Shown one piece after another: positions 47,187 through 57,052 of a DNA stretch of 64,000 nucleotides (its first letter is position 1; each line of letters starts with the position of its first letter). Made by a program: the position numbers and the translations under genes. Under the pieces are notes generated by a model, which ran no database searches, was not told the origin of the DNA, and saw nothing but the letters and a program-made list of their open reading frames with translations. Origin of the DNA: Dryococelus australis (lineage: Eukaryota > Arthropoda > Insecta > Phasmatodea > Phasmatidae); assembly GCA_029891345.1 (NCBI GenBank), contig CM057003.1:15168709-15232708 (forward strand), read 5' to 3'.

Positions 47187-47450
47187 CCCTTTAAGACCCA
47201 CTTTAATTTTTGTTACCAGGTGTTGCAGAAAACAATTTTATGATGCGTGCTGTACTTAAGTCGACACAACACTTGATTCGTTGTCATAGCCAATGTGTTC
47301 GGCTGCAGTTATATGAACCAATTATGACGGTTTGCGAATCATTTACCCACAGGTAATATCATTGGTCATTGAGTTTCGTAGTCTGTAGTACAGACCAAAG
47401 ATTATCTACACGTGTGTAATGTACACATTTGTGTAAACTGACTGCTCTCG
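47187..47450 (+). mobile_element. piggyBac-like MITE, family P, right end lost
   Basis: TTAA precedes it (47183-47186), and the left terminus CCCTTTAAGACCCACTTTAA is intact. The interior matches the 41473 copy through TCATTGGTCATTGAGTTTCG, but no right TIR or TTAA follows. Similarity fades near 47450. Confidence 0.75.
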
Positions 47451-48778
47451 ATGTCGCACGATTTTGCACAATTTCGACAGAGTTTTATACAGAATGCTGT
47501 AACATTGCGACTTACTGCATTATTTAAACACACCGGTGGCGCAATATGACAACAGCAGCAATCTTCGCGAAGTAAATTGAAACGTAATTTAACTCCTGCA
47601 GTACTGTAAACATAAAATTACTAAAATTAAAATGATGGATTGAAATGTTTTGTCACCTTAAAAGGGACATTGTAAACTAGACATTATGACTGACGGGCTA
47701 CCTTTAATAGACATATTACAGTACAGTAAGCAAGTAGGGTGTAATATAGAACAAAATAACTGTCTTATGTGTGAATACAGAAGCCAACACAAGTTACATT
47801 CTCTGAAGTGTCTGGAATGTCTTTGAAAAAGTGACTCTTTTAGTGTAAAACAATGTCAATGGGATTGGGCGGTCGAGCGAGATGGTTGGCACATGAAGCC
47901 CTTTCGAGACCAATGCGCGTCAAAGGGTAGGTACCTTTACAAATGCAACGGAAGATAATGGCAAAGTACAGTGCGACGTCACACGGTTACACAGAGAAAT
48001 GTTGAAAGATTCCGGCACCTTCTAATTGCAGTGGATTCCGAACCACGTGATTGTAGTCTCGGTTATTACAACTTGATCCACACTACAGCATAGCCGCTTC
48101 CCAGTCGCCAATTTTGGGGAAATTCTCTCCAAACGGCTATACCCGACTTCCAAATGGAGCATAACAGCAACACGTAGAGAGTCCCCCTCATGGACAAGGA
48201 TTGAGATAAACTCAATCAGCGGGAAGGTGATTTCAACAAGCGTCCCAGTGGACCAGCTCCAAGCTCCAGGCTATACGGTGATGTGCTGTCTACTCTCCTC
48301 CCACATCCATCAGGGCCCTTTCCACCCAGAGTAACCCGTATTTCGGCAAAGGCACTACCCAATCTATACCGTCTCTCCAGGACAGTGCCGGAGCTGTGTG
48401 GTCGATCACTGAATCGACTTTTCTCAGGGGAAAGAACCCTCTAGGCCTCTTTATCCCTCTCCCCATGCCATCTTCGTGCAAAGTATCATCCGCTGCCACC
48501 ACGATTCCAACCTCAATGGATCGGACACCCGAGAGAAACTCGGCTGAGGCCGTTCCGATCGCCCGCGGTACTATCTCAAATTTTCATGACACTAATGGGT
48601 GTCCCCACATGCTCATTACCATTACCTTGAATTTCTTCACAATTATATATAGATATTTGGGTTTTTTGGACCAACGGCTTGGACGCTAATTAGTCCAACA
48701 CTCCAACTAGTGGAAGAGTATAGGTGCCGACTATTGGTCCATCCATTAGATCGGATACCCCATTTCTCGTATGTTACA
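47451..48778. other. No gene recognised
   Basis: The left part is AT-rich. The stretch 48200-48620 is more balanced, with a 97-codon plus-strand frame (48396-48689) and a 70-codon minus-strand frame (48290-48502). The latter, MVAADDTLHEDGMGRGIKRP, looks protein-like but is unassigned. Confidence 0.4.
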
Positions 48779-49220
48779 GACTAGTCACGGTAAAGTGAGC
48801 ACTTTTTAAGACTCTCTCTACAGGCAATGTATACACTGTGTTTCTTAGTAACAGGGCAATGTTTATCCCGTTCAGTCCCCGTGTCCATGATTAAGGACAT
48901 GTTGCACTTAAAGGGTATTTATGGTCACGACTGTACACAAGGCATCATTGGCAGGTGTCTAGAGCTTCTTCCTTGTTATAAATCTGATTTTGTTGAAGTT
49001 TCTGCATCTCTCATTTGTAAAATGGTTGATACTGACCTCAGCGAACCACACTTGGTACAAGTACAGCACGTATCATAAAGTTAAATGATAGCAACTCTTG
49101 AGTTTGGAAATTATTCGGGACTGAACGTGTTAAATTAAAAAGTGGCAGGAAAATAAAAATTGGGAAGGAATGAGAAATTTAGTAGGGACTTAAAAAGTAC
49201 TCACTTTACAGTGAATAGCG
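48779..49220 (+). mobile_element. Family A2 TIR element split by a TTAA MITE
   Basis: The left end is GACTAGTCACGGTAAAGTGA and the right end TACTCACTTTACAGTGAATA then GCG. A2 sequence (AGGCAATGTATACACTGTGT, AACAGGGCAATGTTTA) stops at 48866 and resumes at 49130 (AAATTAAAAAGTGGCAGG). Confidence 0.8.
48867..49129 (+). mobile_element. piggyBac-like MITE nested in family A2
   Basis: The termini are CCCGTTCAGTCCCCGTG and, inverted, CACGTTCAGTCCCGAAT. The right flank is TTAA and the left TTAT, which is one change from it. The 263-bp interior is non-coding and resembles 40282-40534 in part. Confidence 0.75.
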
Positions 49221-49410
49221 TATAAGAACGGGACGGACAGGGAAGTTCACGGTGGGGCCCAGTTTGCTAAACCCAAGGGGAGGGGAGGTGCCGAAGTTCC
49301 ACCCTCCAAGACTTGGGTTGCCTCGGTGGGAGAGGCTGTATGGAACTCAAAGTCCGTCGCATCCACACCCTTATAATACCACGCAGATACCAGGCTCGGA
49401 GAATAATAGG

Positions 49411-49704
49411 TAGGGGTAGCGAAATTTCGTGAAAAGATTTCAATACAAGTTATATCTCAAAACACTGTATGGTCGTTTGCCTATACTGATTTTCTGATTT
49501 ACTTTTTGACACATGTTAACTGTCTGCACACGAATCACGTAGGAGCCGTGACGATGTTGCCGAGTTCTGAGTGGCTCGGTCAAATATGAAAATACCTTCT
49601 TAAGCAGACAACAACCAATGCCAATAGACAAACTGCTGTTGAGTGATTATAGTATTGAAATCTACCGTGTACTCGCATTTTTTTTCGAAAAGTCACTAGC
49701 TCTC
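49411..49704 (+). mobile_element. hAT-type MITE, family C
   Basis: The flanks are ATAATAGG (49403-49410) and CTAATAGG (49705-49712), matching at 7 of 8. It begins TAGGGGTAGCGAAATTTCGT and ends TTTTTTCGAAAAGTCACTAG. The interior aligns end to end with the nested copy at 27129-27426. Confidence 0.87.
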
Positions 49705-49834
49705 CTAATAGGACGCGGCACTACCTCAAACGCCAAGAACTGCTCTCCTCAGCAAACCAAGGAATGCGTGGCACTTTAGACCGCCCTCCCTCCCCCCTCC
49801 ACAAAAACACTCCCGCCTTCCCTCGGTGATCACA

Positions 49835-50055
49835 GCCTACTAAGGCGAACCGGGTTCAATCCCCGGCCTGGTCACCATATTTTTGCTAGTGGGAACCGTG
49901 CCGGACGATGCTGTTGGTCGACGGGTTTTCTCAGGGATCTCCCGTTCCCCACGCCCCTTCATTCCGGGGCCGCTCCATAATCACTTCAATCACCCTCGTT
50001 GGCTCTCAATACCTCGCTGTTAATAACCGCCTAAATCTCTTCACTCACTCACTCA
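49835..50055 (+). mobile_element. tRNA-derived SINE, 5'-truncated, perfect target duplication
   Basis: A perfect 13-bp repeat CTCGGTGATCACA lies at 49822-49834 and 50056-50068. The copy starts just before the B box (GGTTCAATCC), so the head and A box were lost at insertion, as happens when reverse transcription stops early. The tail ends in CACTCACTCACT. Confidence 0.93.
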
Positions 50056-50086
50056 CTCGGTGATCACAAATCGAGTAATGCTGGAA

Positions 50087-50098
50087 ATATATATATAT

Positions 50099-50132
<34 letters not shown>
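50087..50132. repeat. (TA)n microsatellite
   Basis: About 46 bp of TA with one phase break, close to the SINE's 3' flank. Confidence 0.9.
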
Positions 50133-51099
50133 ATCACAAGCCTCGCCTCCTCGACTATGAGACCTGAGTGACACCTGAAAGGGAAACTGGCTCTTGCCAT
50201 TTTCGAATTTGTTTTATTTTTTCAATAAAACCTAACGGTATGCAGCTCTCTTTCGCACTCTACCCCAATTTCCTTCTACATGAGATAGTCAGTACGCTCT
50301 CACTAATTGCATTTCACCAGTGTTGGCTTAGTGTGTAAAAACTGAATGGGTCGGTGATGAGTTTACAAAATTTGTTTTTTTTTTTTTTTTTTTAAATCGG
50401 GCGTACTTCCCGTGAAGTTGGTAAGGGTGTTTTTGACAGCTAATTACGGTAGCGTTTTGTAACCGACGTATGTTAATATTTCACGCATATTATATCACGT
50501 ACAAACCGAATGCATATTCACGAAAACACGTCAAACATAATTACTTTTTGACGTAATTTTCCATGAACACTGTTACAAAAACGTAAAATTCTTATGATAT
50601 TTTCTAGCACGGCAGGGTGGTTCGTAAATAAATACGGGTTTTGCGCCTTTTAACGGGGTGAATGTTACACTGAACGTCTTCTGCAAATATTGTTAAAGTT
50701 GTGAGTGAAACACTTGGCTATTTCAAGTTACGATTATGAAGGTGGTTAGTTATTTATATACTTAGGCAGTATTTATTAGTCGTTTACAAATTTGATTACA
50801 TCGCCTTCAGTATTCTAAAGGAGACTTTAATAACTATGACTTGAGAGTCCAGCTTTCTGTAGTTCAGCTTGCCTACAAAGAAAATTAGGAGACTGAAGGA
50901 GTTCTACGACTGAGACAACGTGAATTGTGTTCCCTCCTCGTTTTTTATTTATAATCCAATGTTATGTATATTTTTAATGTCAATGGTATTTAAATTGCGA
51001 TCATTTAATAGTCTTTCAGAAATTTAGATTATTTTCCACATATATTTCGTCACATAAGAGTTAGTGTGCGTTTGTCACAGTAAACAGGCAGTTGATATA
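50133..51099. other. AT-rich stretch, nothing recognised
   Basis: A poly-T tract lies near 50377-50393. No coding pattern or paired termini were seen. Confidence 0.48.
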
Positions 51100-51330
51100 G
51101 GCTATTCACGGTAAAGTGAGCACATTGGAAAGACTTCTCATTTGGTATAATAGTAAAAAAAATGTAATTCATTTTATCCTTATACGTTAACTTCCGAGTG
51201 CGGTGGAATATGCACACTGCGTTTATTGCTTATATGGCAATATTTATTTAAAAGGGTGGTTAAATGAGCAAAAAAAAAATGCTGAAAGGAAAAAAGTACT
51301 CAAAAGTGCTCACTTTACCGTGAACGGCCT
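51100..51330 (+). mobile_element. Family A2 TIR element (MITE)
   Basis: It begins GGCTATTCACGGTAAAGTGA and ends GTGCTCACTTTACCGTGAAC then GGCCT. The interior matches the copy at 34940 closely (CTTCCGAGTGCGGTGGAATA, GGCAATATTTATTTAAAAGG). Confidence 0.87.
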
Positions 51331-52118
51331 ATATTAATTTTCATCTAAAGAAAAAAGTAAATTATATATACGGTATTGAATTAAATTGTATTATCTGTGA
51401 GCAAGAGAATCATTACTTTTATTCCTTTCCCTTATTAAAAGCTAATTTTAACCCGCTTTTGCATACTTGTTCACTATAACAAACTATTCGCAAATATTAT
51501 GACAGCTTTGCACCGGCGACAAGGATGTACTAGTAGTAAAGTTTGTGCTGTAAATTTCCATTTACCATGTTTATTACACGTTTACGAATTTCACCAGTAA
51601 TTTTTTTCTAATGAAGGAAATCATTACAATTCTAGGAACACCTGCTTCATTTCGTATTTTCGCAGAGTTAAATAATTTTACTCGCGGGTGGCAGAAACTA
51701 AGTAGTATTCATCTCGCCATGAAGTTCCTAGTGGGGACGTGGGTATGTCATTGTCATATTTTTTCCCTTGCCGGCGTATGCAGCCGTGCCATAATTTCTC
51801 CGCCAAATGAGACACCCCCGGTAATACGACCAGGTAATACGCCTGGCTCGTCTCTATAGAGACGATCTCGGCATGTAGGAGCCCAGCCAACCGGCAAATC
51901 GAAACATTCGTTCCTCCCCCCCCCCCCTGCCATCACTGAGACCATTTCTTGCTTCCCCCCTCTCCTTCACTCCAGATCACAGGTCTGCAATTACTTGCCA
52001 AAACTCCAACGCAAATATAAATGGAGCAGAATATATTTGTTATAGAAGTATGTTTGTCTATTCTTAGGTATTTGGCTACAGAAATACACAGATCACTAAC
52101 ACTATAGCGAAACGAGCT
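51331..52118. other. No gene recognised
   Basis: A poly-C tract lies near 51917-51927. The frames 51611-51859 (plus) and 51678-51945 (minus) overlap and show no domain. Confidence 0.42.
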
Positions 52119-52237
52119 AGAGAAGAAATTTGAGCGGCTCTTAACGTCGAGGTCTTTAGAGCCGATGAGGGTGAAACGAGATGATCATGGAGCAGTGCCA
52201 GAATTCAAGGGCTGGCCCCGAGAAAACTCGTCGACCA

Positions 52238-52975
52238 CACTGAGACAAAATCGAACAAAATGTTTGTATAGGGCCAAATACATATATTATTTAGTTGCCC
52301 TAACAAATTGTTCAGCAAACAAAATTTGAAAAGCAACAAAATTACTTTTGTACGTCTAACAAAATATATGTTTGAATAAAAAAAATCTCTGTGTTGGACC
52401 AAAAAAATTAGACTGTCAACTAAATATTTTGTTGAATCAACTTATATATTTGTTTGGTCACTCATTCTACTCCCTTCGTTCGAAAATACAGCTCGAGAGC
52501 TTGTTTGTATTTTTTTTTGTGATAATTAGGATATTAACCGTGTTTGTTCCTGCATATATTGATACTTAGCAATCGTATAAACACATTTGTAAAACAATGC
52601 AAAAATAAACTGACAAGCAAAGCTATAAAACTTGAAATATTTGTTTGCACACGTCGCCCAATATTTGCAGTTTATCTATTTAAAAGCTTTCTGGCTCCAT
52701 CAGTTGTCACATTAGGTGAGATCACTAAGGCGTAACGCTCGGACGCAGGTGATCTAGGTTCGAAACTCGGTAGAACTTGTAAAATATTTTCATATCGTCC
52801 CAAACTGTTTAATGTACGTGTAGCCAAACAAATCTGTAGTTGCACGAACCAAGTCTTACAGTTTGGGTCAATCAAATGAGAACAACAAAATAATGTTGTT
52901 TGCTTCTATACAAGCAAATTATTTGGTTACACCATACAAATCTTGTTTGATTCAACGAAACCTTTTTTCTCAGTG
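52238..52975. mobile_element. CACTG-ended non-autonomous transposon (CMC-like)
   Basis: The ends are CACTGAGACAAAAT and, inverted, CACTGAGAAAAAAGG. Subterminal TTTGTTTG/CAAACAAA motifs recur at both ends. The flanks share CA, consistent with a 2-bp duplication. CACT-type ends occur in the CACTA/Mirage/Chapaev group, and assignment within it is open. Length is 738 bp with no transposase. Confidence 0.68.
52715..52770 (+). repeat. tRNA-like motif inside the CACTG element
   Basis: GATCACTAAGGCGTAACGCT then GGTTCGAAACTCGG gives a weak A box and a clear B box. It cannot be folded into a convincing tRNA. It may be chance or a captured SINE head. Confidence 0.35.
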
Positions 52976-53269
52976 CAGCGGCTTCATCCGGCACGGTTCC
53001 CACATGCGAAAATCCGGTGGCGACCCTTCCAGGAATCGAACCCTGTTCGCCTAGGTGGAACGCAAGTAGTCTAGCCACTAAACCACCGCGGCCACTCAGT
53101 GTCACTGACTCCAGGGCGTGAGCGAAGTGGAACGACCAGCGAGGGACATTGCAATGTTACACTGCAATGTAATACCAACGAAAATGTAATTTTTCTCATA
53201 TTTTGTGATTGCACTCGTATCTATAGCCACAGAGACTAAATGGCGAGGTGGTTCATTTGATGTGGGTAT

Positions 53270-53592
53270 TAGGGCTGTTCGATATCATAAAAATTTAATA
53301 TCGATATTTTCCGAAACAGTTACTAGGTATTTTAGATATATCGATAACACCGAAATTAACGATAATACCTCAATTATCGACAGTACCGAAATTATCTATA
53401 GTACCAAAATTATTGATATTACCTAACATTTCGATAGTACCGGTCATTTCGATAATACCGAAAATTTCGATAATACCGAAAACTTCGATGATGTCGAAAC
53501 ATCGATATACCGTTATTTTTCTGTTAAATATAGTTCGATTAATTTTTTTCATGTCGATAATTATCGATATATTGATATTTCGAACAACCCTA
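53270..53592. mobile_element. hAT-type MITE, family F, with internal minisatellite
   Basis: The TIRs are TAGGGCTGTTCGATATCATA and, inverted, TAGGGTTGTTCGAAATATCA. The 8-bp flanks GTGGGTAT (53262-53269) and GTGGGCAT (53593-53600) match at 7 of 8. The middle (53340-53500) is a run of diverged units of about 17-18 bp containing ATACCGAAA and TTTCGATA. No transposase is present. Open frames here come from the repeat. Confidence 0.85.
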
Positions 53593-53600
53593 GTGGGCAT

Positions 53601-53762
53601 ACCCGTTCCCTGGTTGGTTGCACGGGGCTCTGGGAACGGAACTTGCGTCTGATTGGCTGCCACATGACGTGGAAGGTTACGTGTCGACTGGACTGCCGGC
53701 CGGCAAGTAAATTACTGGACGCTGATTGGCGTACGACGTCCCAGCACATTACTGATTAGTAT
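53601..53762. other. Short balanced stretch with two ATTGG motifs
   Basis: TGATTGGCTGCC and TGATTGGCGTAC are CCAAT-type motifs on the minus strand, with TGACGTGG between. Promoter-like elements occur inside many hAT MITEs too, so this is not evidence of a gene. Confidence 0.25.
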
Positions 53763-54185
53763 AGGTTGTTCACGGTGAAATGAGCACTTTTGAAAGCCCT
53801 GCTTAAGATCTACTTGTGTACACGTTGTGTATTCTTCCGTCTTATGTAGAATTAACATTGCCATGGGCCTCAACACTTTATTCATGCTCGGGTCACGTGA
53901 AACTGTGTAATTATCATAAATGTAAATATATTACAAATCTGTTAATTTTTACAATTTGATGCATTAAAAATCAGAATGCGAAAGAAATTATTTAAGTTAT
54001 CACAAATTGTTACCGTAACACTTTTTACTTGGCGTTAAGACGTTGAACTACATTCCACCCATCGTTACCAACTTAACCGGGCGCATGCCACTCAGTGCGC
54101 TTGTTGAAATACATATCTGCAGCTAGGAGCAGTGACTTTTTTCTAAGGTTGATTTCAAAAGTGCTCACTTAATCGTGAACAGCCT
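53763..54185 (+). mobile_element. Family A1 TIR element (MITE), full length
   Basis: It begins AGGTTGTTCACGGTGAAATG and ends GTGCTCACTTAATCGTGAAC then AGCCT. The A1 interior is in normal order (CCCTGCTTAAGATCTACTTG, TTGCCATGGGCCTCAACACT). It is among the best copies here. Confidence 0.88.
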
Positions 54186-54283
54186 TTGACGCAGTTTTCC
54201 CGGCGTGTGCGACTAGTTCGCTGCATAGGCTAGGCCGCTGTTTCGCCTGTGTGCTAATAAGGCCTGAATATTGTGTTCTTTAA

Positions 54284-54557
54284 CCCTTTCAGACCCAGTA
54301 TACACGATTCGCACGTGTAGGTAATTTTTGGCCTGTACTACTACATTACAAAGCTCAATGACCAATGATCTTATCTATAGGTAAATGATTCGCAAACTGT
54401 CTGGTTGATCTAGGACTTTGTTGGTTCATATAACTGTAGCCTACAGCTCACTTGCTGTGACAATGAAACAAGTGTTGTGTCGACTTAACTACAGCACGCA
54501 CCATAAATTTTTCGTTAGCAACACGTAAAACTAAAAATTAAATTGGGTCTGAAAGGG
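54284..54557 (-). mobile_element. piggyBac-like MITE, family P, full length
   Basis: TTAA is on the left (54280-54283) and TAAA on the right. The ends are CCCTTTCAGACCCAGTATAC and, inverted, CCCTTTCAGACCCAATTTAA. The interior is the reverse complement of the copy at 41473. Confidence 0.85.
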
Positions 54558-55371
54558 TAAATTTTCTGTTAATTTTAAGTTAATGGGATGTAAAACTTAA
54601 AAGAAAAGTATTATATAAATTAACTATTTATCTCGTCCTGCTGTAGAGGCAGAAATTCTTAACGAACAATGCATAATTTTGATCACAAATAGGAAAATAT
54701 AAGTTTTTAAATATAAATGCGTTCCTGCCCTTTTACAACTAACGAATAACACTTTGTTAAAATTACGTACAAAAATGTGCATTCCGTTAGAAAAAAAGAC
54801 AACGGCCTATTGTATTTTTTTTGGATAACAGATGGATATCTCACAGCCAACATGTCGCCAATAGCAAAAACAATATTCTGGCCCAATTCTGGTATAGAAT
54901 ATTTGGTTTTTTCGGTAAGCTGGCCGTCATCTTATTTATTTTGGCCCGCTAACGTTTTCGAGACATGGCTCTTTGTCACAATAAAGATACAAATATGTTT
55001 TTTTTTTGCCGACAAACTTTTTGAAAGTGTTTTTTTGAATAGGCAAGATGATAGCTAGGTGTCAATGGCATATGTCTTTTTTGAGACCATATGTTAACCG
55101 TTAGCATTTTTTTTCATGATTATGTATGTGTCATGTGGTAGTCCATGGCATTTTTTTTTTCTTTGAAATTTTCTTCTTTTGTACAACCATCCGACAGATA
55201 TATTATAAACTAACAACACTTATTTTGTTTGCAAGCCTTTGAAGAAACGAAGAAACAGTTTTTAAATAATCAGTGTTTTAAAATTATTTGTTACATTGTC
55301 GTGGAATTTATACATTCACTTATAATAATTTGTGTGATGATAAATTTGAAATTACTGGCGGTTATTAGCAA
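54558..55371. other. AT-rich stretch, nothing recognised
   Basis: A 93-codon plus-strand frame (54777-55058) is Phe, Ile and Ser rich with no domain I recognise. T-runs occur near 55000, 55110 and 55152. Confidence 0.42.
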
Positions 55372-55445
55372 CTTGCCCCGTGGTGTATAGATTAGCATGC
55401 TGGACTGTCAACTCAAGGGTCTTAGGTTTGTATCCCGCACTCGGC
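55372..55445 (+). repeat. tRNA-like sequence, SINE head or tRNA pseudogene
   Basis: It has an A-box-like TGGTGTATAGATTAGC, a TGGACTGTCAACTCA anticodon-arm-like segment and a B-box-like GGTTTGTATCCC. The 5' and 3' ends (GCCCCGT, ACTCGGCA) do not pair. It is not a functional tRNA. Confidence 0.45.
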
Positions 55446-56231
55446 AATAAAGGATTTTGTATCATATAATGTGTTGAGAAGTAAATAAAATGAATATATG
55501 TAAAGAGGAAATAACGATAACTAAAATTTTCAATCAAAAAGTTAAGGTTTTTTTTTTTCATGGCTATACTGCTTATTTCTGGACATCATACCACTGCAGG
55601 CCCGGCATCGTAATGATATCCAGCCGTCGTTGGTCCGGCATCTTGCCGCCATGCATCGGGCCGCTTCTGGCACAAGGCAGCGGGCCGGTATCATCTGGCC
55701 GGAGTTAGTCGGCTATCTTTTACTGGCTCGATTCCGGCCCATACTTTTCGCCTTTGTTGGGACTCTTATATGTATGTCACCATTTGCGTGTCGCATATTG
55801 GCGTATTGAAATACACTTAGCATTTAAAAACGGATGCAACAAAATGTTGGCCAATGGTGGCTCCTTTTCAATGTGGCTGCAAATGACCAATGAGAAGTGT
55901 TGATGTCTGTTTCGACAACACCAACGACTGTGAAGTCGGGCATACAAAAACAAACTAAAAAAATTTTTCGGTCGCTTCTTTTTATCGACACATGTCTATT
56001 AAAAAAACTTACATTCCTAAAACATCAAAGATACATGTAAACATTTTTGTAGATTTACAGAATTTCGCTATGGTCTATTCGCAGCGTCTTCAAATTTTTT
56101 TAAAAATAAACCTTTAAAAAATCACGTCATGTAGAATAGCTCCAATTATTTCCACACATTTAATTAAAACTTTCTATTTCCACCGTGTTGAATGTCTTCT
56201 CACTCACGCATCCAGTCCACAGTCCCGCAGA
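55446..56231. other. Mixed stretch with one short dispersed repeat
   Basis: A GC-rich patch lies near 55590-55740. A diverged GAGGATTCTTCAC-type repeat sits near 56075-56140 (CGTCTTCAAATTTTTTTAAA, AATCACGTCATGTA). No gene is recognised. Confidence 0.4.
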
Positions 56232-56468
56232 TCAGCCCCACTCTTCACTGCACATGAGCTCGCCGACGCACTCTCGCAGATCGCTGCAGTCGTCCCTCGC
56301 CGCTCCGGAATCGACCAGCTGTCGCTTAATGTCACACGAGACGCCAAACTCTCGGCTATTAATCACTCGCTCCTCAGAGGCCTGCACATGGTATTCATAC
56401 TTGAGGTAGGTGCCATCTAGAAAGTTCTCGGTGATCCAAGATGTTCTGGGAAAAGTAATGGTGACTGA
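56232..56468 (-). CDS. Possible host exon, unassigned, terminal-exon-like
   Basis: On the minus strand a frame of 78 codons opens directly after GTCATCGTAG (an AG acceptor with a pyrimidine-rich stretch upstream, CTTATATTTCTCC) and ends in TGA. It begins SVTITFPRTS, contains WITENFLDGTYLKYEYHVQ and later has four Cys (CD, CSD, EC, MC). Codon choice is noticeably G/C-ending in the first 30 codons. A good donor-like GTGAGTGAG lies 24 bp past the stop at about 56207, so it might instead be an internal exon broken by a stop. I do not recognise the family. No further exon was located. Confidence 0.3.
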   Translation of the reverse strand, partial: SVTITFPRTSWITENFLDGTYLKYEYHVQASEERVINSREFGVSCDIKRQLVDSGAARDDCSDLRECVGELMCSEEWG

Positions 56469-56732
56469 CTACGATGACACTCCTGCGTGACAAAATGGAG
56501 AAATATAAGCTCCCCAGGGTCAGCGACGCGCGTGATGCGATAAGTTTATCGGCGTGTGCGGCAGCGCCCTTTATGATAGGCCGCTCGCTTTCTATAACAC
56601 ATATATGGCCACCAGCCTATCGCTCGCCAGTTAGTTCATAGCAATCCTCTGACTTGCTGCTGCCGCAATCATATAACTGCTGTCGTTCACTTCCACTCGC
56701 TCACGAGGGATGCGAAGCAGCGAGCGCGTAAT
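56469..56732. other. GC-richer stretch, nothing recognised
   Basis: The DNA between the candidate exon and the next MITE is CpG-containing (GCGACGCGCGTGATGCG) without a supported exon or promoter. Confidence 0.4.
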
Positions 56733-56969
56733 GGCTGTTCACGCAAAATTGAGCACATTTTAAGGCCCTTCGAAATTTTTCTTTTCATCCAATTTCCATC
56801 ATCTTGGTGCTTTTTAATATAAACATTGCAATGTGACCAATAAACACAGTGTGTATTTATTTCACCACCATCAAAATCCAATTCCTTAGACCGCAATAAG
56901 ATATATTTATTAGTGGATAATGCCTGTTGGGAGGGCCTTCAAAAGTGCCCACTTTACCGTGAGCAGCCA
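56733..56969 (+). mobile_element. Family A2 TIR element (MITE)
   Basis: It begins GGCTGTTCACGCAAAATTGA and ends GTGCCCACTTTACCGTGAGC then AGCCA. The interior shares TATTTCACCACCATCAAAAT and TCATCCAATTTCCATC with the copy at 15243. Confidence 0.85.
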
Positions 56970-57052
56970 ATACCAATATTTATTGGCGAATACTTCCTAA
57001 AATTAATGTTTTCTACAAGAAAGTACTGTGCACGCGAAATAAAAAACAGTAT

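Larger units (their letters stand above)
52119..53096 (-). mobile_element. tRNA-derived SINE split by a CACTG-ended element
   Basis: The left part (52119-52237) is the SINE tail and body end (GCTCTTAACGTCGAGGTCTT, GATCATGGAGCAGTGCCAGA). The right part (52976-53096) continues with the GTGCCGGATGAAGCCGCTG body (minus strand), the B box GGTTCGATTCC and the GTGGCCGCGGTGGTTTAGTG head. Joining the two restores normal family order. Confidence 0.88.

Noticed and set aside
53601..53762. Promoter with CCAAT boxes
   Set aside because: Two ATTGG motifs alone, next to MITEs that often carry the same motif, do not support a transcription start.
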